A DNA stretch of 61,746 bases from Microgenomates group bacterium Gr01-1014_16 (GTDB lineage Bacteria; Patescibacteriota; Microgenomatia; CAZETR01; Amesbacteraceae): positions 1 to 61,746 of the forward strand of contig VMGA01000001.1 of assembly GCA_007376345.1 (NCBI GenBank), written 5' to 3'. A program made the translations under genes and the position numbers. The notes under the pieces are model-generated. The model made no database searches, had not been told where the DNA came from, and worked only from the letters and a program-made list of their open reading frames with translations. This document shows positions 24,431 to 33,859 of this stretch, piece after piece; position 1 is the first letter of the stretch, and each line of letters begins with the position of its first letter.

Positions 24431-25434
24431 TGAGGACAAAACGTTTTGGTAAATTTGCCATGTTTGTGCGGCCATTTTACGCCAGGAGTATTTTTTCACC
24501 TGTTGTTTGCCTTGGATAATATACTCCTTTCGGAGTTTGGGGTTATTTAAGATCGATTGGATTTTGTGGCGGCAATAACCGGTGTGCCGCAAGCCATGGC
24601 TTCCAAGCCGGGAAGTCCAAAACCTTCAATTAGGGAAGGGAATATAAACGCCATTGATTTTTGGTAAAGATTGATCAGGTCGTCATCTGAAACACGTCCT
24701 AAATATTTGACATGCGGACTTGGCGGAAGATAATTTTCAAAAACAGATCGGGCACAGACAATTACCAGTATTACTTTACCTGACAAACGGTTGATAGCAT
24801 CGATCAGGATCGGTACGTTTTTGTGGGGATAAAGATTGCCCGTATAAATGACGTAAGGACGAGCGGGAATGATATTTCTGGTGGGTAAGGGGTTTTGTAA
24901 AAACGCATTAGAAACGCCTTCGTAGGTGACAGAAACTTTACTTTCAGGGATATGGTATCTTCTCACTAATTCATCTTTCCAATATTGCGACGGGGTGATG
25001 ATGTGGCTGGAGCGATGAACCGCCATCCAAACAACATACAGATAACCAAAATATTTCAACCAATAAAAGAGTGGGTCGCGGGTGGTGGTATTGCTGCCGC
25101 GGGAGTAGTGTTTGATCAGATCATGAATGGTGACTACTATTTTGCCGTGCCAAAAAACTGGGATGGTGAAGTGGGTGGAATGTAAAAGATCGGGTTTGAT
25201 TTTCCACATAAGCATGAGCATTTCTTGCTGGGAAAGGATGCTATATGGGTGAAGATGGGCGACAAACTTATCGAACTTGGCTAATTTTGGATCTGAATAT
25301 GTATCCGGGGATACGATAAGGACAATTTTGTAATTGGGATCGTCGGGAAGGTTGGCGATAAGATTTTCCGTATACCGGCCCGGGCCGGTGTCCTTGATTC
25401 CGTAAAGCCTGGCATCAATGCAAATTTTTTGCAT
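24428..25434 (-). pseudogene. Glycosyltransferase family 4, internal deletion and frameshift
   Basis: The ORF from 25434 encodes 295 aa of a GT4 enzyme (KDTGPGRYTENLIANLP near the N-terminus, YTGNLYPHKNVPILIDA, then FIFPSLIEGFGLPGLEAMACGTPVIAAT) and stops at 24547 just where the family continues with SSLPEVVGD. In another frame right after this, 24428-24553 encodes the normal C-terminal end of such an enzyme (NNPKLRKEY, KKYSWRKMAAQTW, stop). About 50 residues between the two parts are missing. A deletion joined the ends out of frame, so the enzyme is probably inactive. Confidence 0.75.
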
Positions 25435-26218
25435 ATCTAAATTGTTTTAAAATAATAATTCCTAAATAAGTAAACCAGTTTATAAAAAACGGATATTTTT
25501 GGGACAGGTGTTTGCGGTAAAAGATATGCATGGCGTCGGTGGAGTTATTTGCCCATCGGAGACTGGTGTCTTTGGTAGCTTTGGCGGAGGAGCCTTTGAA
25601 ATGGGTAATTTTGACATCGGGAATATACATGATTTTCCAGCCTTTTTCTTTTAATTTGTAACAAAAATCAAGGTCTTCGCCGTTCCAGAAGTAATCTTCA
25701 TCCAACCAACCAACTTGGTCTCCGGCTGTCTTTCTTATCAGGGCAAAAGCCCCGGTGAGAGCGTCAATCTCGTGGATGGCATTGGGAACGTTTTTTGTAG
25801 AATAAGATGAGCGAATATTTAGGAAGTGCGCGAGAGAATTCCATGGATTCGGGAAGCCGCGATGGCAGGAATAATCGAGTGAGCCACCCGGTAACTCCAC
25901 CCGGCAAGTGGCGGCTCCAACTTCGGGGTGGGATTGCATATACTTTAAAATAGTTTCGATTGTTTCGGGATATACCATAGTATCGGGGTTTAATAAAAGA
26001 ACGAAAGAAGATGAAGAATTCTGGATTCCAATATTGTTTCCCGCAGCGAAACCGAGATTTTTTTTATTTTTGATTGTGGCAAGTTTTGCGCTGCCGTCGG
26101 TGGAAGCATTATCAACAACAATTATTTCCCATTCTTTGTGTTTGGGAATAGAAGCCAAGCAGGCTGTAAGCAGCTTTTTGACGTTGTAGCTAAGAATGAC
26201 TATGGATAAGGTTTTCAT
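25415..26218 (-). CDS. Glycosyltransferase family 2
   Basis: 267 aa, GT-A fold. The N-terminus SIVILSYNVKKLL is followed by IIVVDNASTDGS and LLLNPDTMV (the DxD-equivalent) near residue 76. GEDLDFCYKLKEKGWKI near residue 185 is the acceptor/metal region of rhamnosyltransferase-like GT2 enzymes. It overlaps the neighbouring GT4 gene by 4 bp. The peptide SSAKATKD after ITHFKG may derive from a palindromic repeat. The donor sugar is unknown. Confidence 0.9.
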   Translation of the reverse strand: MKTLSIVILSYNVKKLLTACLASIPKHKEWEIIVVDNASTDGSAKLATIKNKKNLGFAAGNNIGIQNSSSSFVLLLNPDTMVYPETIETILKYMQSHPEVGAATCRVELPGGSLDYSCHRGFPNPWNSLAHFLNIRSSYSTKNVPNAIHEIDALTGAFALIRKTAGDQVGWLDEDYFWNGEDLDFCYKLKEKGWKIMYIPDVKITHFKGSSAKATKDTSLRWANNSTDAMHIFYRKHLSQKYPFFINWFTYLGIIILKQFRYAKNLH

Positions 26219-27411
26219 AAATTAGCCACTTTGCGATAAATGCCGTCAAGTTTTTGGGATATTGTTTTCCAGTCATACTTTTGGGCCACGAATTCTTTAC
26301 CAGCTTTGGCAAGCTTTTTTTGAAGTTTGACATCAGATACAACCTTGTAAACTGAATTTGCCATTTCTTGAGCCGTATTGGCCACTATGGCCTGTTTTCC
26401 GGGTATGATGTCCAGTCCCTCTAAGGCAATTTTTGTACCGATAGCTGGAGTACCTGTCGCCATAGCTTCCAGAATCTTGTAACGAGTGCCTTTCCCGCTA
26501 AAAACCGGAGCCAAAAGGACGTGAGCCTTAGCGTAGGCATCACGAATATCTGGAATGCCTCCGGTAACAATAATAGACGGATCCGATTGTTGATAAGAGA
26601 GGGCTTTTGTGGTGGGACTATTGCCAACAATTAAAAGAGAGGCCAGGGGCATTTTTTTCTTAATCAACGGCCAGACTTCATTTACCAAAAAATCAACAGC
26701 TTCTGAATTTGGTAACCATTTAAAAGTTCCAACGAATAGTATGGTTGGATTTTCGGGTAATTTTTTTCTGGTTTGATTAAACCAACTGACGTCCACACCG
26801 TTGGCTACTACATCTATGTTTTTGACGTTGGAAGCAACTGATTTGATGAATTGTTTATCGTCTTCACTCATGGTGATAAGAAAGTTGCAGCTTTCCCAAT
26901 AGTGTTTCTCCCAAAGCTTAATTTTTAGAATGTCTATCGCAAAAAAAGGTTTGAGAAAGGGTAAGCTGCTTTTGTCCGCATAACTTTGGTAACCCAAATA
27001 CTCAATCGTTTGTTCAACCAAAATAACCGGAATGGGATTTTTGGGGATGTTGGGCATCATATAAAAAGTCTCGGCGTGTATGAGATCGTAGTGGTTTTCT
27101 CTAATTTCCTTTTCGACAGTTTCTTTGGTCCCACTTACCAGATTCCTGGTCACCAGAAAAGGATAAAGACTGAAGCCGGCCCGGAGAATGTTTTTAGGAT
27201 GCCAGGGAGAAAAGGTGCGTTTAAAGACTTCTATTTTCCTACAATATTTTGATAGTTCAGGAAGATATTTTTTTTCAGACTCATCTTTAATTAAGGCAAA
27301 CAACGTAATATCGTGTTTGGAACTTAAGCTTTTAATAAGATTGTAGGAACGGATTTGTCCACCTGAAAGCAGCGGGAAAGGCAGATAGGGGGTGAGCATT
27401 AGAATGTTCAT
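26215..27411 (-). CDS. Glycosyltransferase family 4
   Basis: 398 aa, GT-B fold. MLTPYLPFPLLSGGQIRSYNLIKSL is the acceptor-side N-terminus. The donor-side domain contains ILFVGTFKWLPNSEAVDF and FSGKGTRYKILEAMATGTPAIGT. This resembles the EpsH1/PEP-CTERM-type glycosyltransferases of exopolysaccharide loci. It overlaps both neighbours by 4 bp, so it is part of one operon starting at 28766. Confidence 0.9.
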   Translation of the reverse strand: MNILMLTPYLPFPLLSGGQIRSYNLIKSLSSKHDITLFALIKDESEKKYLPELSKYCRKIEVFKRTFSPWHPKNILRAGFSLYPFLVTRNLVSGTKETVEKEIRENHYDLIHAETFYMMPNIPKNPIPVILVEQTIEYLGYQSYADKSSLPFLKPFFAIDILKIKLWEKHYWESCNFLITMSEDDKQFIKSVASNVKNIDVVANGVDVSWFNQTRKKLPENPTILFVGTFKWLPNSEAVDFLVNEVWPLIKKKMPLASLLIVGNSPTTKALSYQQSDPSIIVTGGIPDIRDAYAKAHVLLAPVFSGKGTRYKILEAMATGTPAIGTKIALEGLDIIPGKQAIVANTAQEMANSVYKVVSDVKLQKKLAKAGKEFVAQKYDWKTISQKLDGIYRKVANL

Positions 27412-28766
27412 GGGAGCGGTTCAACGAGCTTGATGATGGCGTATTCAGGTTTTTCGACCAAAACGGTGTACTTATCCATAATGGCCCGGGTGTCTCGGTC
27501 GTAAGTGACCGAAACGTAGTATTGGATGTTGTATCTGTCTATAAGATCTTTTATGGGCAAGGGTAAGTGGGTAAAACCACGGCGTTTGGTGGCATAAAGA
27601 AAGGCGGTGTCGCCATTGTACGGAGCTACAATAAGAGCGTCTTTGGGCAATAGTTTATCAACCGCTTCACCGGCCGCGAGAATCGAGCCGTTGTTAACCT
27701 GAAATAGCCCTTTTATGTCGTACCAGGACAGGCCGAACATTATTACCAAAGAAAATATTAAGACAATCCGATTGAGCCAAGTGCGGGTTGTAATATGCCA
27801 TAAGTGCCAAGTGCCAAGCGATAACAAAATGGCGATTACTGGAATAATAGGGATTTGATAATAGTCGTGGTGGACGTTTCCGGAGGCGAAGGTAAATAAA
27901 TAAAGCAGGGCAGAAATTACCCAGGGACCGAAGTTGCCCAAGGTGGAAAAAACACCATGGAGAAACGGCCAGAGACCCCATTTACCTAAAATGAGGATCG
28001 CTATGCGCTCTCCAAAAATCCAACGGAAAAAGGCTGGGCGGAAACGAATGTGATTGCCGTTTAAAAGCCACAGACTGGCGGGAATACCTTCGGGAAAGCG
28101 ATGTGACCATAATCGCCAGAGACCAAAGGGGAGCAACATAACAACTCCCAACCAGAAATTATTAATAAATACGGGCAATAAAAAGAAAATAGCGATTGGT
28201 TTAACTAAAATTGCCAGTGAACCAAAAAGAAGAGTTAAATTCTTGCGTTTTAGGTCGTTAAAATTGAGGGCGGCAAGAAATAGAGTGACCATTAGGGGAT
28301 CTGGAAGTATGACACGGGTGAAGTAGATGTTGAACGGTAATAATAGGTAAAAGAAGGACGATAACAAACCAATTGTCGGATTTGTGCGGCGGCGGACGAT
28401 GAAAAAAAGTATTATTCCCGATGTTAGCGCGGCAAATACTGAAGTTAATCTACCCCAGACTTCTAGGGAATAGGGACTAGGGACTAGGGTATAGAGGAGA
28501 TAATGAATCAAATTAAATATGGGAAATTCAACGAAGCGATAGCCCTGAGGATTAAACAGGCCGTGGCCGGAGGTGTCGGAAAAATCGTCAAAGCGGGGAT
28601 GCAAAATGTCGATTCCCAGTTTGACAAAATTTCTGGTAACCATGGCCGTGTCCGCCTGGCGCCAGGAGTGCCAGTCGGCAACCGGGTTTTGGATTTTATA
28701 TAGTCTGACCGTAAATCCTAATACCAAAATCAGGATCAGAATTAAGTATTGAATTTTTGGTTTCAT
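27408..28766 (-). CDS. GT-C (family 39-like) membrane glycosyltransferase
   Basis: 452 aa with about ten membrane helices and a C-terminal soluble tail. The first outside loop has DWHSWRQADTAM, the acidic motif position of ArnT/PMT-type enzymes that use polyprenyl-phosphate sugars. It probably transfers a sugar to a surface acceptor outside the membrane. It contains two short iterated phrases (27795-27820 encoding TWHLWH and 28464-28492 encoding VPSPYSL). It appears to be first in its operon, with a -10 (TAAAAT, 28784-28779) leaving a leader of about 6 nt. Confidence 0.82.
   Translation of the reverse strand: MKPKIQYLILILILVLGFTVRLYKIQNPVADWHSWRQADTAMVTRNFVKLGIDILHPRFDDFSDTSGHGLFNPQGYRFVEFPIFNLIHYLLYTLVPSPYSLEVWGRLTSVFAALTSGIILFFIVRRRTNPTIGLLSSFFYLLLPFNIYFTRVILPDPLMVTLFLAALNFNDLKRKNLTLLFGSLAILVKPIAIFFLLPVFINNFWLGVVMLLPFGLWRLWSHRFPEGIPASLWLLNGNHIRFRPAFFRWIFGERIAILILGKWGLWPFLHGVFSTLGNFGPWVISALLYLFTFASGNVHHDYYQIPIIPVIAILLSLGTWHLWHITTRTWLNRIVLIFSLVIMFGLSWYDIKGLFQVNNGSILAAGEAVDKLLPKDALIVAPYNGDTAFLYATKRRGFTHLPLPIKDLIDRYNIQYYVSVTYDRDTRAIMDKYTVLVEKPEYAIIKLVEPLP
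28464..28492. repeat. GGGACTA microrepeat in coding sequence
   Basis: AGGGAATAGGGACTAGGGAC followed by TAGGGTATAG: a 7-bp unit iterated about four times within the GT-C gene, encoding LVPSPYSL. Confidence 0.6.
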
Positions 28767-28853
28767 GGTGATACAATCATTTTAACAAGCTGGCAGGGAT
28801 AAAGGACGGTGATCCGCCGATTTTGCCCAAAAGCGAATACCCTGTGTCAGTTG

Positions 28854-28873
28854 ACCCCGGCAAGAGCCGGGGT
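28854..28873. terminator. GC-rich hairpin at the end of the DUF3800 operon
   Basis: ACCCCGGC, loop AAGA, GCCGGGGT: a perfect 8-bp stem 7 bp after the DUF3800 stop codon. The T-rich tail (TTCGCTTTT) is on the + strand, although both flanking genes run on the minus strand. It is either a bidirectional terminator or a palindromic repeat that landed there. Confidence 0.55.
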
Positions 28874-28880
28874 TTCGCTT

Positions 28881-29435
28881 TTAATCGAGCAAGAATTCAT
28901 ATAACAACTTACCTGTCCTTCTAAACTGGTTTAACCAAGTAGCAGCTGAACAGTCAGGGTTGTCGTAGCCATGTCTAACTAAACCGGCTAGACAGTCCGC
29001 AACTCTCAATCCCGGATATGATGACTCCTTCTTTGCGGCAACTATTTTTTCTACCGATATTTCTTTTTGTCTAAGAGTGGTTTTCAAACCCATAGTATAC
29101 CAACGGGGTTTTTCTCCGTCGATAACAATCTTTTTTATTTCATCGTCGATTAACAAGTGGGAAAGAATATCAGGAAATCTTTTGACGAATTTGTGAGGAT
29201 CGTGTGAAATGGCCACTTTAAAACTAAAATTTTGTTTGAACAAAAAGTTTACAAATTTTTTCCTGGTTTCCCACTTTTCATCTTTCCAATGAAAATTTGA
29301 TATTTTTAGCTTGGATTCTTTTTCAATTACTTTTTTGTCAAAGATTTCAGCATTGTCAACTTTTATATACGCTAGGGCTAGCGTCGAATGCTTTGCCCCC
29401 AGGTGAGTTCCTGATTCATCGATGTAAATAATCAT
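28881..29435 (-). CDS. DUF3800 domain protein (RNase H-like fold)
   Basis: 184 aa beginning MIIYIDESGTH, the hallmark of DUF3800, with acidic residues Asp5 and Glu6. Later motifs are ISHDPHKF and the C-terminal RVADCLAGLVRHGYD, which carries another conserved Asp. The family has an RNase H-like fold and occurs with mobile and defence genes; activity is not established. It overlaps the HAD gene by 4 bp and ends the long operon that begins at 40325. Confidence 0.85.
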   Translation of the reverse strand: MIIYIDESGTHLGAKHSTLALAYIKVDNAEIFDKKVIEKESKLKISNFHWKDEKWETRKKFVNFLFKQNFSFKVAISHDPHKFVKRFPDILSHLLIDDEIKKIVIDGEKPRWYTMGLKTTLRQKEISVEKIVAAKKESSYPGLRVADCLAGLVRHGYDNPDCSAATWLNQFRRTGKLLYEFLLD

Positions 29436-29899
29436 AATTGTGACAGTTCAGAAAATAATTGAGGATTGTCATGGTATTGGATTCCGCGGATCCCAAAAGA
29501 CTGTGCTGTCTGGATATTTTCCCACTGATCATCTATATACGCTATTTCACTTGGGATCCTGTTTAAGTCCGAAGTAATAAATTTGTAAGCTTCCGGGTCG
29601 GTTTTGGAATAACCCATTTTTTCTGCCGAATAAATCTTCGTAAATAATTCGTCAACAGTTTTTTTCAGTTCCGGGGCTTCCTGAATTGTTCCTGATGTAA
29701 ACAAGTAAAGCGAAAATTTATCTTTTAAGATCTTGAGATAATCAACCAGTTCGGAATTTAATTCAAAATAGTCCCAAAAGCTAAAAGGTTTTCCCGAGGA
29801 AAGCGATTCCCGATACAAACCATTTAAGGTTCCTGAATAATTGGGGTCTTTAAGAAATAAAATAACTTTTGAAAAGTCAAAAAGAAGTGTATCAATCAT
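29432..29899 (-). CDS. HAD-like hydrolase with altered nucleophile motif
   Basis: 155 aa. The N-terminus TLLFDFSKVI aligns with the HAD motif DxDx(T/V), but the second Asp is Ser10; the nucleophile Asp8 remains. Motif 2 is LFTSGT, and motif 4 is IAYIDDQWENIQTAQSFG, with Lys in SKTDPEAYK. The small cap resembles HAD-IA enzymes. Loss of the acid/base Asp would weaken phosphatase activity, so its function is uncertain. It lies 2 bp after the phosphatase gene. Confidence 0.75.
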   Translation of the reverse strand: MIDTLLFDFSKVILFLKDPNYSGTLNGLYRESLSSGKPFSFWDYFELNSELVDYLKILKDKFSLYLFTSGTIQEAPELKKTVDELFTKIYSAEKMGYSKTDPEAYKFITSDLNRIPSEIAYIDDQWENIQTAQSFGIRGIQYHDNPQLFSELSQL

Positions 29900-29901
29900 G
29901 T

Positions 29902-30492
29902 TTAATCAAGGTGGGCTGTTGAATTTTCAGTAATTGAGATAAATTTACCATTCTGATACTCGAAAATAGTAATTGATGCGTTTTTGAAGTCGTATTTGAA
30001 ACTGTATTCCCTAGGCTCATTTTTTAAGATTGGCATTAATCCCCTCAATGTCCCGGCATGGGTAACAATAACAGAATCTTTATTATTGTTTATGATTGAT
30101 TGCAAGCCGCTTTGAATTCGATTCTCCATTTGTTCCCATGATTCTCCTCCCGGTGGGATGAAGGTGAATCTTTCTTTGAGGGTCATGGGGTCTAGAATCT
30201 TTTTAATTTCTTCCCATGGTTTCCCTTCCCAATCACCCCAGTTTCTTTCTTTGAATTCGTCTAAAAGATCGAGTTTAATTTTGAAGGCTTGGGCTATTGT
30301 TCCAGCAGATTGAATTGTTCTTTTTTCTGGTGATGAATAAACTGACTTTGGATTGAATTTAGCTAAGTATTTGGCGGTTATTTTTATTTGGTCGATCCCT
30401 ATGTCGTTAAGTTGGGTTGGATCTCCAGTGTAATGAGTAATATTTCCAATGTTTTTGTTTGTTTCTCCATGTCTAATGAATATGAGTTTCAT
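29902..30492 (-). CDS. Histidine phosphatase superfamily protein
   Basis: 196 aa of the phosphoglycerate mutase-like family. The catalytic RHGET is at residues 8-12, SSPEKRTIQSA holds the second Arg, ERNWGDWEGKPWEE the acid/base Glu, and VIVTHAG the second His. The substrate is unknown; relatives act on sugar phosphates, nucleotides or cobalamin intermediates. It overlaps the ligase-like gene by 4 bp. Confidence 0.88.
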   Translation of the reverse strand: MKLIFIRHGETNKNIGNITHYTGDPTQLNDIGIDQIKITAKYLAKFNPKSVYSSPEKRTIQSAGTIAQAFKIKLDLLDEFKERNWGDWEGKPWEEIKKILDPMTLKERFTFIPPGGESWEQMENRIQSGLQSIINNNKDSVIVTHAGTLRGLMPILKNEPREYSFKYDFKNASITIFEYQNGKFISITENSTAHLD

Positions 30493-31721
30493 GATTTAAT
30501 TAATACCTTGGTTTTTTCAGCTAATCCCAGGAGGAGCCAGGTAGTGAGGGCGATTTTGGAGGCTTCGAAGACGTCGATAAATAAAGCGTTGATCAACAGA
30601 CTGACAAGTGACAAAGTAACAGAGAGGATAAAAATTCCTTCAAGAGATGGACGGAACGGAAGCGGGGTCTTGAAAAAGCGGACAATAATGAGCAGAAATG
30701 CCAAAAGACCGAGAATGCCGGTTTCGGCCAGAGCGCGTAAGTAATCGTTGTCGACGGCTAGTCCGACTGAAGAATAGCCGGTGCCAAGAATCGGGTTTTT
30801 GAGAAATGCCCTAATGGCCCGGGGCCATTCCGCTTTGAGTCTAATATTGAATGAGCGATCTTCGGCTACGGGCACCAGAGCATCGGCAGTTTGCTCGTCT
30901 ACGGGAACTTGAGCACTAGCCAAGGGAAAAATCAGCTGGCGGTAACGGCCGGCTAATTGGGGCGAAACCAGGACACTAAAAAAGGCTAAAATTATAAGGA
31001 GGGGTATCCAGACTTTTTTGCCGATGAGCCAGACAAAAGCGAAGGCTACCAGATAAAAGGCAGCAAAAGTAACACGCGATGCCGATAGAAGTAAGGTCCA
31101 ATAAACCAATGTACCAAGAAACAAAAGAACTGGTTTATAGCGAATGGAGGGGAGGGAAACAAGGCCAAGGATCAGAAGTAGTGGAAAGACGGTGTAGGCG
31201 GCTAGGTCGTAGTGGCCGGCAAAAGTGGAATTGATGCGGGCATTTTGACCCAAAGTCAGAGCTAAACCTTTGGAGAATTCACTATTGGTCGTGGTAATTA
31301 TGGGAAAACCTAAAAACTGCTGTCCCAACCCATAAAGAGCTACTAGAAGAGACGTAATCAGAATAGTGCGAATAAGAAACGGAATTTGAGACAGCGATTT
31401 GAGAAAAGAGAAGCCCACGAAGAATAAAGACATATATTCCACACGACGTAATAAGTGTATGACACCTAAATTTAAGGAAACTGATTTAGTTAAAACTATA
31501 GCCGAAAAGGTGGAGACTAGGCCGATAAATAAATACAGCAGAAGTGATTTGTGAAGTGGAGACGGAAAGGTCGGTTTGCGCAGGAGATAAATAAGAAAAA
31601 CGGCAGCAATGAGAAAGTCTTCGAGGCGGACGGAAACGAATGTGCCGGAGACGCCCAGAATGGGAAACTTGGGATAGAGTGGGATAACCAGTAAGATCAG
31701 GCCGATGAGCTTAACCAACAT
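30489..31721 (-). CDS. O-antigen ligase-like membrane protein (Wzy/WaaL family)
   Basis: 410 aa from the ATG at 31721 ([15 protein letters not shown]); a GTG at 31733 is also in frame. About eleven membrane helices. The large outside loop includes RLKAEWPRAIRAFLKNPILGTGYSS and DNDYLRALAETGILG, the signature of the Wzy_C family (PF04932). It polymerises or ligates lipid-linked glycan; which of the two cannot be told from sequence. It overlaps the upstream gene by 11 bp. Confidence 0.88.
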   Translation of the reverse strand: MLVKLIGLILLVIPLYPKFPILGVSGTFVSVRLEDFLIAAVFLIYLLRKPTFPSPLHKSLLLYLFIGLVSTFSAIVLTKSVSLNLGVIHLLRRVEYMSLFFVGFSFLKSLSQIPFLIRTILITSLLVALYGLGQQFLGFPIITTTNSEFSKGLALTLGQNARINSTFAGHYDLAAYTVFPLLLILGLVSLPSIRYKPVLLFLGTLVYWTLLLSASRVTFAAFYLVAFAFVWLIGKKVWIPLLIILAFFSVLVSPQLAGRYRQLIFPLASAQVPVDEQTADALVPVAEDRSFNIRLKAEWPRAIRAFLKNPILGTGYSSVGLAVDNDYLRALAETGILGLLAFLLIIVRFFKTPLPFRPSLEGIFILSVTLSLVSLLINALFIDVFEASKIALTTWLLLGLAEKTKVLIKS

Positions 31722-32196
31722 ATTCACGGGCAAGTAAGTAAATACAGAGGGTAGTCAGAGCCAAGACGGTAAGACGGGTGCCAGGAAAAGAAGGGAAGTA
31801 ATGGAGGGTGACCTTGCCAATGTAATGAACACCGGCATGATTGAACTGTTCTTGGGGTGAGGTGGGGTAATAGCCGTTGATATACAACGAATCTTTCCAG
31901 GGATGAATGAGCTCTTCCAGCCAATTGCTGCGGGTTTGGTCACGGATGTATTCGAATGAGAATTCCGGCGGATGGTTGAGGCGGATAAAATGCCAGCGCC
32001 ATCGGCCTTTGTAATAATTTAGGATTTCAGCCCGGGAGAGGTTGGTGTAAAACGCGGTGCGGTAAATACTTTCAGTGTCCGCGGGCTCGGTGGAGATGAA
32101 TGAGTCGGGTGGGGGCAAGGGAAATCCGGGAACCGGAAATATAAGATATGAGATAGCAGAGATGAGAAAGACGGAGATTAATATTTTTTTGGTCAT
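31711..32196 (-). CDS. Unknown protein with two terminal membrane helices
   Basis: 161 aa. A hydrophobic N-terminus (residues 3-22), an outside domain rich in aromatic residues ([19 protein letters not shown]) and a C-terminal helix ([15 protein letters not shown]). No known family was recognised. It sits between an acetyltransferase and the O-antigen ligase-like gene with overlaps on both sides, so it probably serves polymer export or ligation. Confidence 0.7.
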   Translation of the reverse strand: MTKKILISVFLISAISYLIFPVPGFPLPPPDSFISTEPADTESIYRTAFYTNLSRAEILNYYKGRWRWHFIRLNHPPEFSFEYIRDQTRSNWLEELIHPWKDSLYINGYYPTSPQEQFNHAGVHYIGKVTLHYFPSFPGTRLTVLALTTLCIYLLAREYVG

Positions 32197-32789
32197 TGAA
32201 AGAGACGGGCGCGGCCGAGCTTGTAGTGAAGATCTTTGTTTTGCCGCTCGCCGATGACTTTGGCCGGGACACCGCCGACGATGGCGAAATCAGGGACGTC
32301 CTTGGTGATAACCGCCCCGGCAGCGATAATAGCCCCTTTGCCGACTTTAATTCCCGGAAGGATGATGGCCCGGGGACCGATAAAGACGTAGTCACTGATG
32401 GTCACTGGAGCACTTGTGGCATGAAAGTCGTCGGAGTTGATGTCATGTTCGGAGTTGTAAATCATGACCTCGGAAGCCATATCCACATGGTTGCCGATTG
32501 TCAGCTTAGCCCGGCCATCCAAAAAACATCTATCGCCGATGATCGTCCCTTCTCCGATTGAAATTCCGGAAGGATCAAAAAACCTGCAACCGATGTGTAA
32601 TGTGCTTTTGGGACCAATTTTCATGCCTACAGCGCGATAAAAAAATAGTCGGAAAGTATGTGAGGGAAAGTAAGTAACAAGCGATAGTTTCCAAAGAATG
32701 AGGTCCAGCCAGTAGCTTTTGAAACGATTAATTATCTTTGGCCAGGCTTGGCTCCAAGTTAGCGATTTGTCATTGCGGTCTCTAAACAT
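32193..32789 (-). CDS. Hexapeptide-repeat O-acetyltransferase
   Basis: 198 aa of the left-handed beta-helix (LbH) maltose/galactoside acetyltransferase-like group, similar to WcaF/WbbJ of capsule loci. Repeats run from about [11 protein letters not shown] to [18 protein letters not shown]. The catalytic-type His is in YNSEHDINS, and the C-terminal [11 protein letters not shown] is typical. It probably acetylates a sugar of the surface polymer. It overlaps the next GT4 gene by 31 bp. Confidence 0.9.
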   Translation of the reverse strand: MFRDRNDKSLTWSQAWPKIINRFKSYWLDLILWKLSLVTYFPSHTFRLFFYRAVGMKIGPKSTLHIGCRFFDPSGISIGEGTIIGDRCFLDGRAKLTIGNHVDMASEVMIYNSEHDINSDDFHATSAPVTISDYVFIGPRAIILPGIKVGKGAIIAAGAVITKDVPDFAIVGGVPAKVIGERQNKDLHYKLGRARLFQ

Positions 32790-33859
32790 TTGAGAGTAAG
32801 TTTGGCTGTATTAACCCAGCTAAATGATTTTACTCTTTCTAATCCCTTATCTACAAATTCTTTCCGTTTTGGACCGATAGCCGTGGACAGGCCTGAAGCT
32901 ATAGAATCAATGTTGTGCGGATTGACGTAGATGCCTGCATCGCCGGCGACTTCGGGCAAACTGGCGACTTTAGAGATGACTACTGGTGTGCTGCAGGCCA
33001 TGGCTTCCAGAACCGGAATGCCAAAGCCTTCGAAAAAGCTGGGCATAACAAAGGCCGCGGCGTGGGTCATAAGTACTGGAACGTCCGGTTCGTCAATAAA
33101 ACCGGTGAAGATAACCCTGTCTTCAAGCTTGAGATCTTTGACTGTTTTGAATATATCTTCGAATAACCAACCTTTTTTGCCGGCGATTACTAGATGGTAG
33201 ATGTTAGATCCTAGATCTTTGAAGGCATTGATTAGCCCCTCGATGTTTTTGCTGGGTTTGAGACTACTTAAGAATAAAAAATATGGCTCGGTTATTCTGT
33301 ATTTCTTGAGAACTTGAGAATTGCGAGTGGGTTTAAATAATTTTTGATCATAGCCTGGATAGGTGACCGTAATGAATGCGGGGTCGATATGACAGGCCGA
33401 AATGATGTCGTTTTTAGAGTGTTCGGAAATGGTGATAATACGCGTGGCTTGTTTGACGGAATACTGCGTCCAAGACTTTAATTGATTGAAGTCCTTGGCG
33501 GTGAATTGGTCGGGGGACTGCAAAAAACCCAGGTCCATAATGGCGACTACCGTGGGAACCGGCGACCAGCGGGGAGCGTAGTGGGTCATACTGAAGAAAA
33601 CGTCCGGCCGCGGTGAATGGGTATACAGATCAAACGGCAGCCTGGTTTGGGTCCATAACTTCGGAAAAGGAATTACCCGGTATGACCAGTTTTTTCTTTC
33701 TTTCGGCAAGTCTTCCAACAGAGGTGTTTTGAGATAGATAACAAACGCGTGGGGAGTTGGGAGCTGGTAAATAGCATGAAGAAGGCCGAAAGCATACTGA
33801 TTAATGCCCACACGATTGCGGGTCAAATTAGCCTCATTAGCATCAATTCCGATTAGCAT
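32759..33859 (-). CDS. Glycosyltransferase family 4
   Basis: 366 aa, GT-B fold. [24 protein letters not shown] is the N-terminus; the donor site is [23 protein letters not shown] plus [15 protein letters not shown]. It resembles mannosyltransferases of the WbaZ/MtfB type. The segment [10 protein letters not shown] is encoded by a TTCTTGAGAAC microrepeat (33303-33323). It overlaps the neighbouring GT4 gene by 7 bp; the two are related and may add successive sugars. Confidence 0.92.
   Translation of the reverse strand: MLIGIDANEANLTRNRVGINQYAFGLLHAIYQLPTPHAFVIYLKTPLLEDLPKERKNWSYRVIPFPKLWTQTRLPFDLYTHSPRPDVFFSMTHYAPRWSPVPTVVAIMDLGFLQSPDQFTAKDFNQLKSWTQYSVKQATRIITISEHSKNDIISACHIDPAFITVTYPGYDQKLFKPTRNSQVLKKYRITEPYFLFLSSLKPSKNIEGLINAFKDLGSNIYHLVIAGKKGWLFEDIFKTVKDLKLEDRVIFTGFIDEPDVPVLMTHAAAFVMPSFFEGFGIPVLEAMACSTPVVISKVASLPEVAGDAGIYVNPHNIDSIASGLSTAIGPKRKEFVDKGLERVKSFSWVNTAKLTLKCLETAMTNR

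Noticed and set aside
24547-25434. Intact short glycosyltransferase of 295 aa
   Set aside because: The missing end of the enzyme is recognisable in another frame right after the stop, so a deletion pseudogene explains it better.
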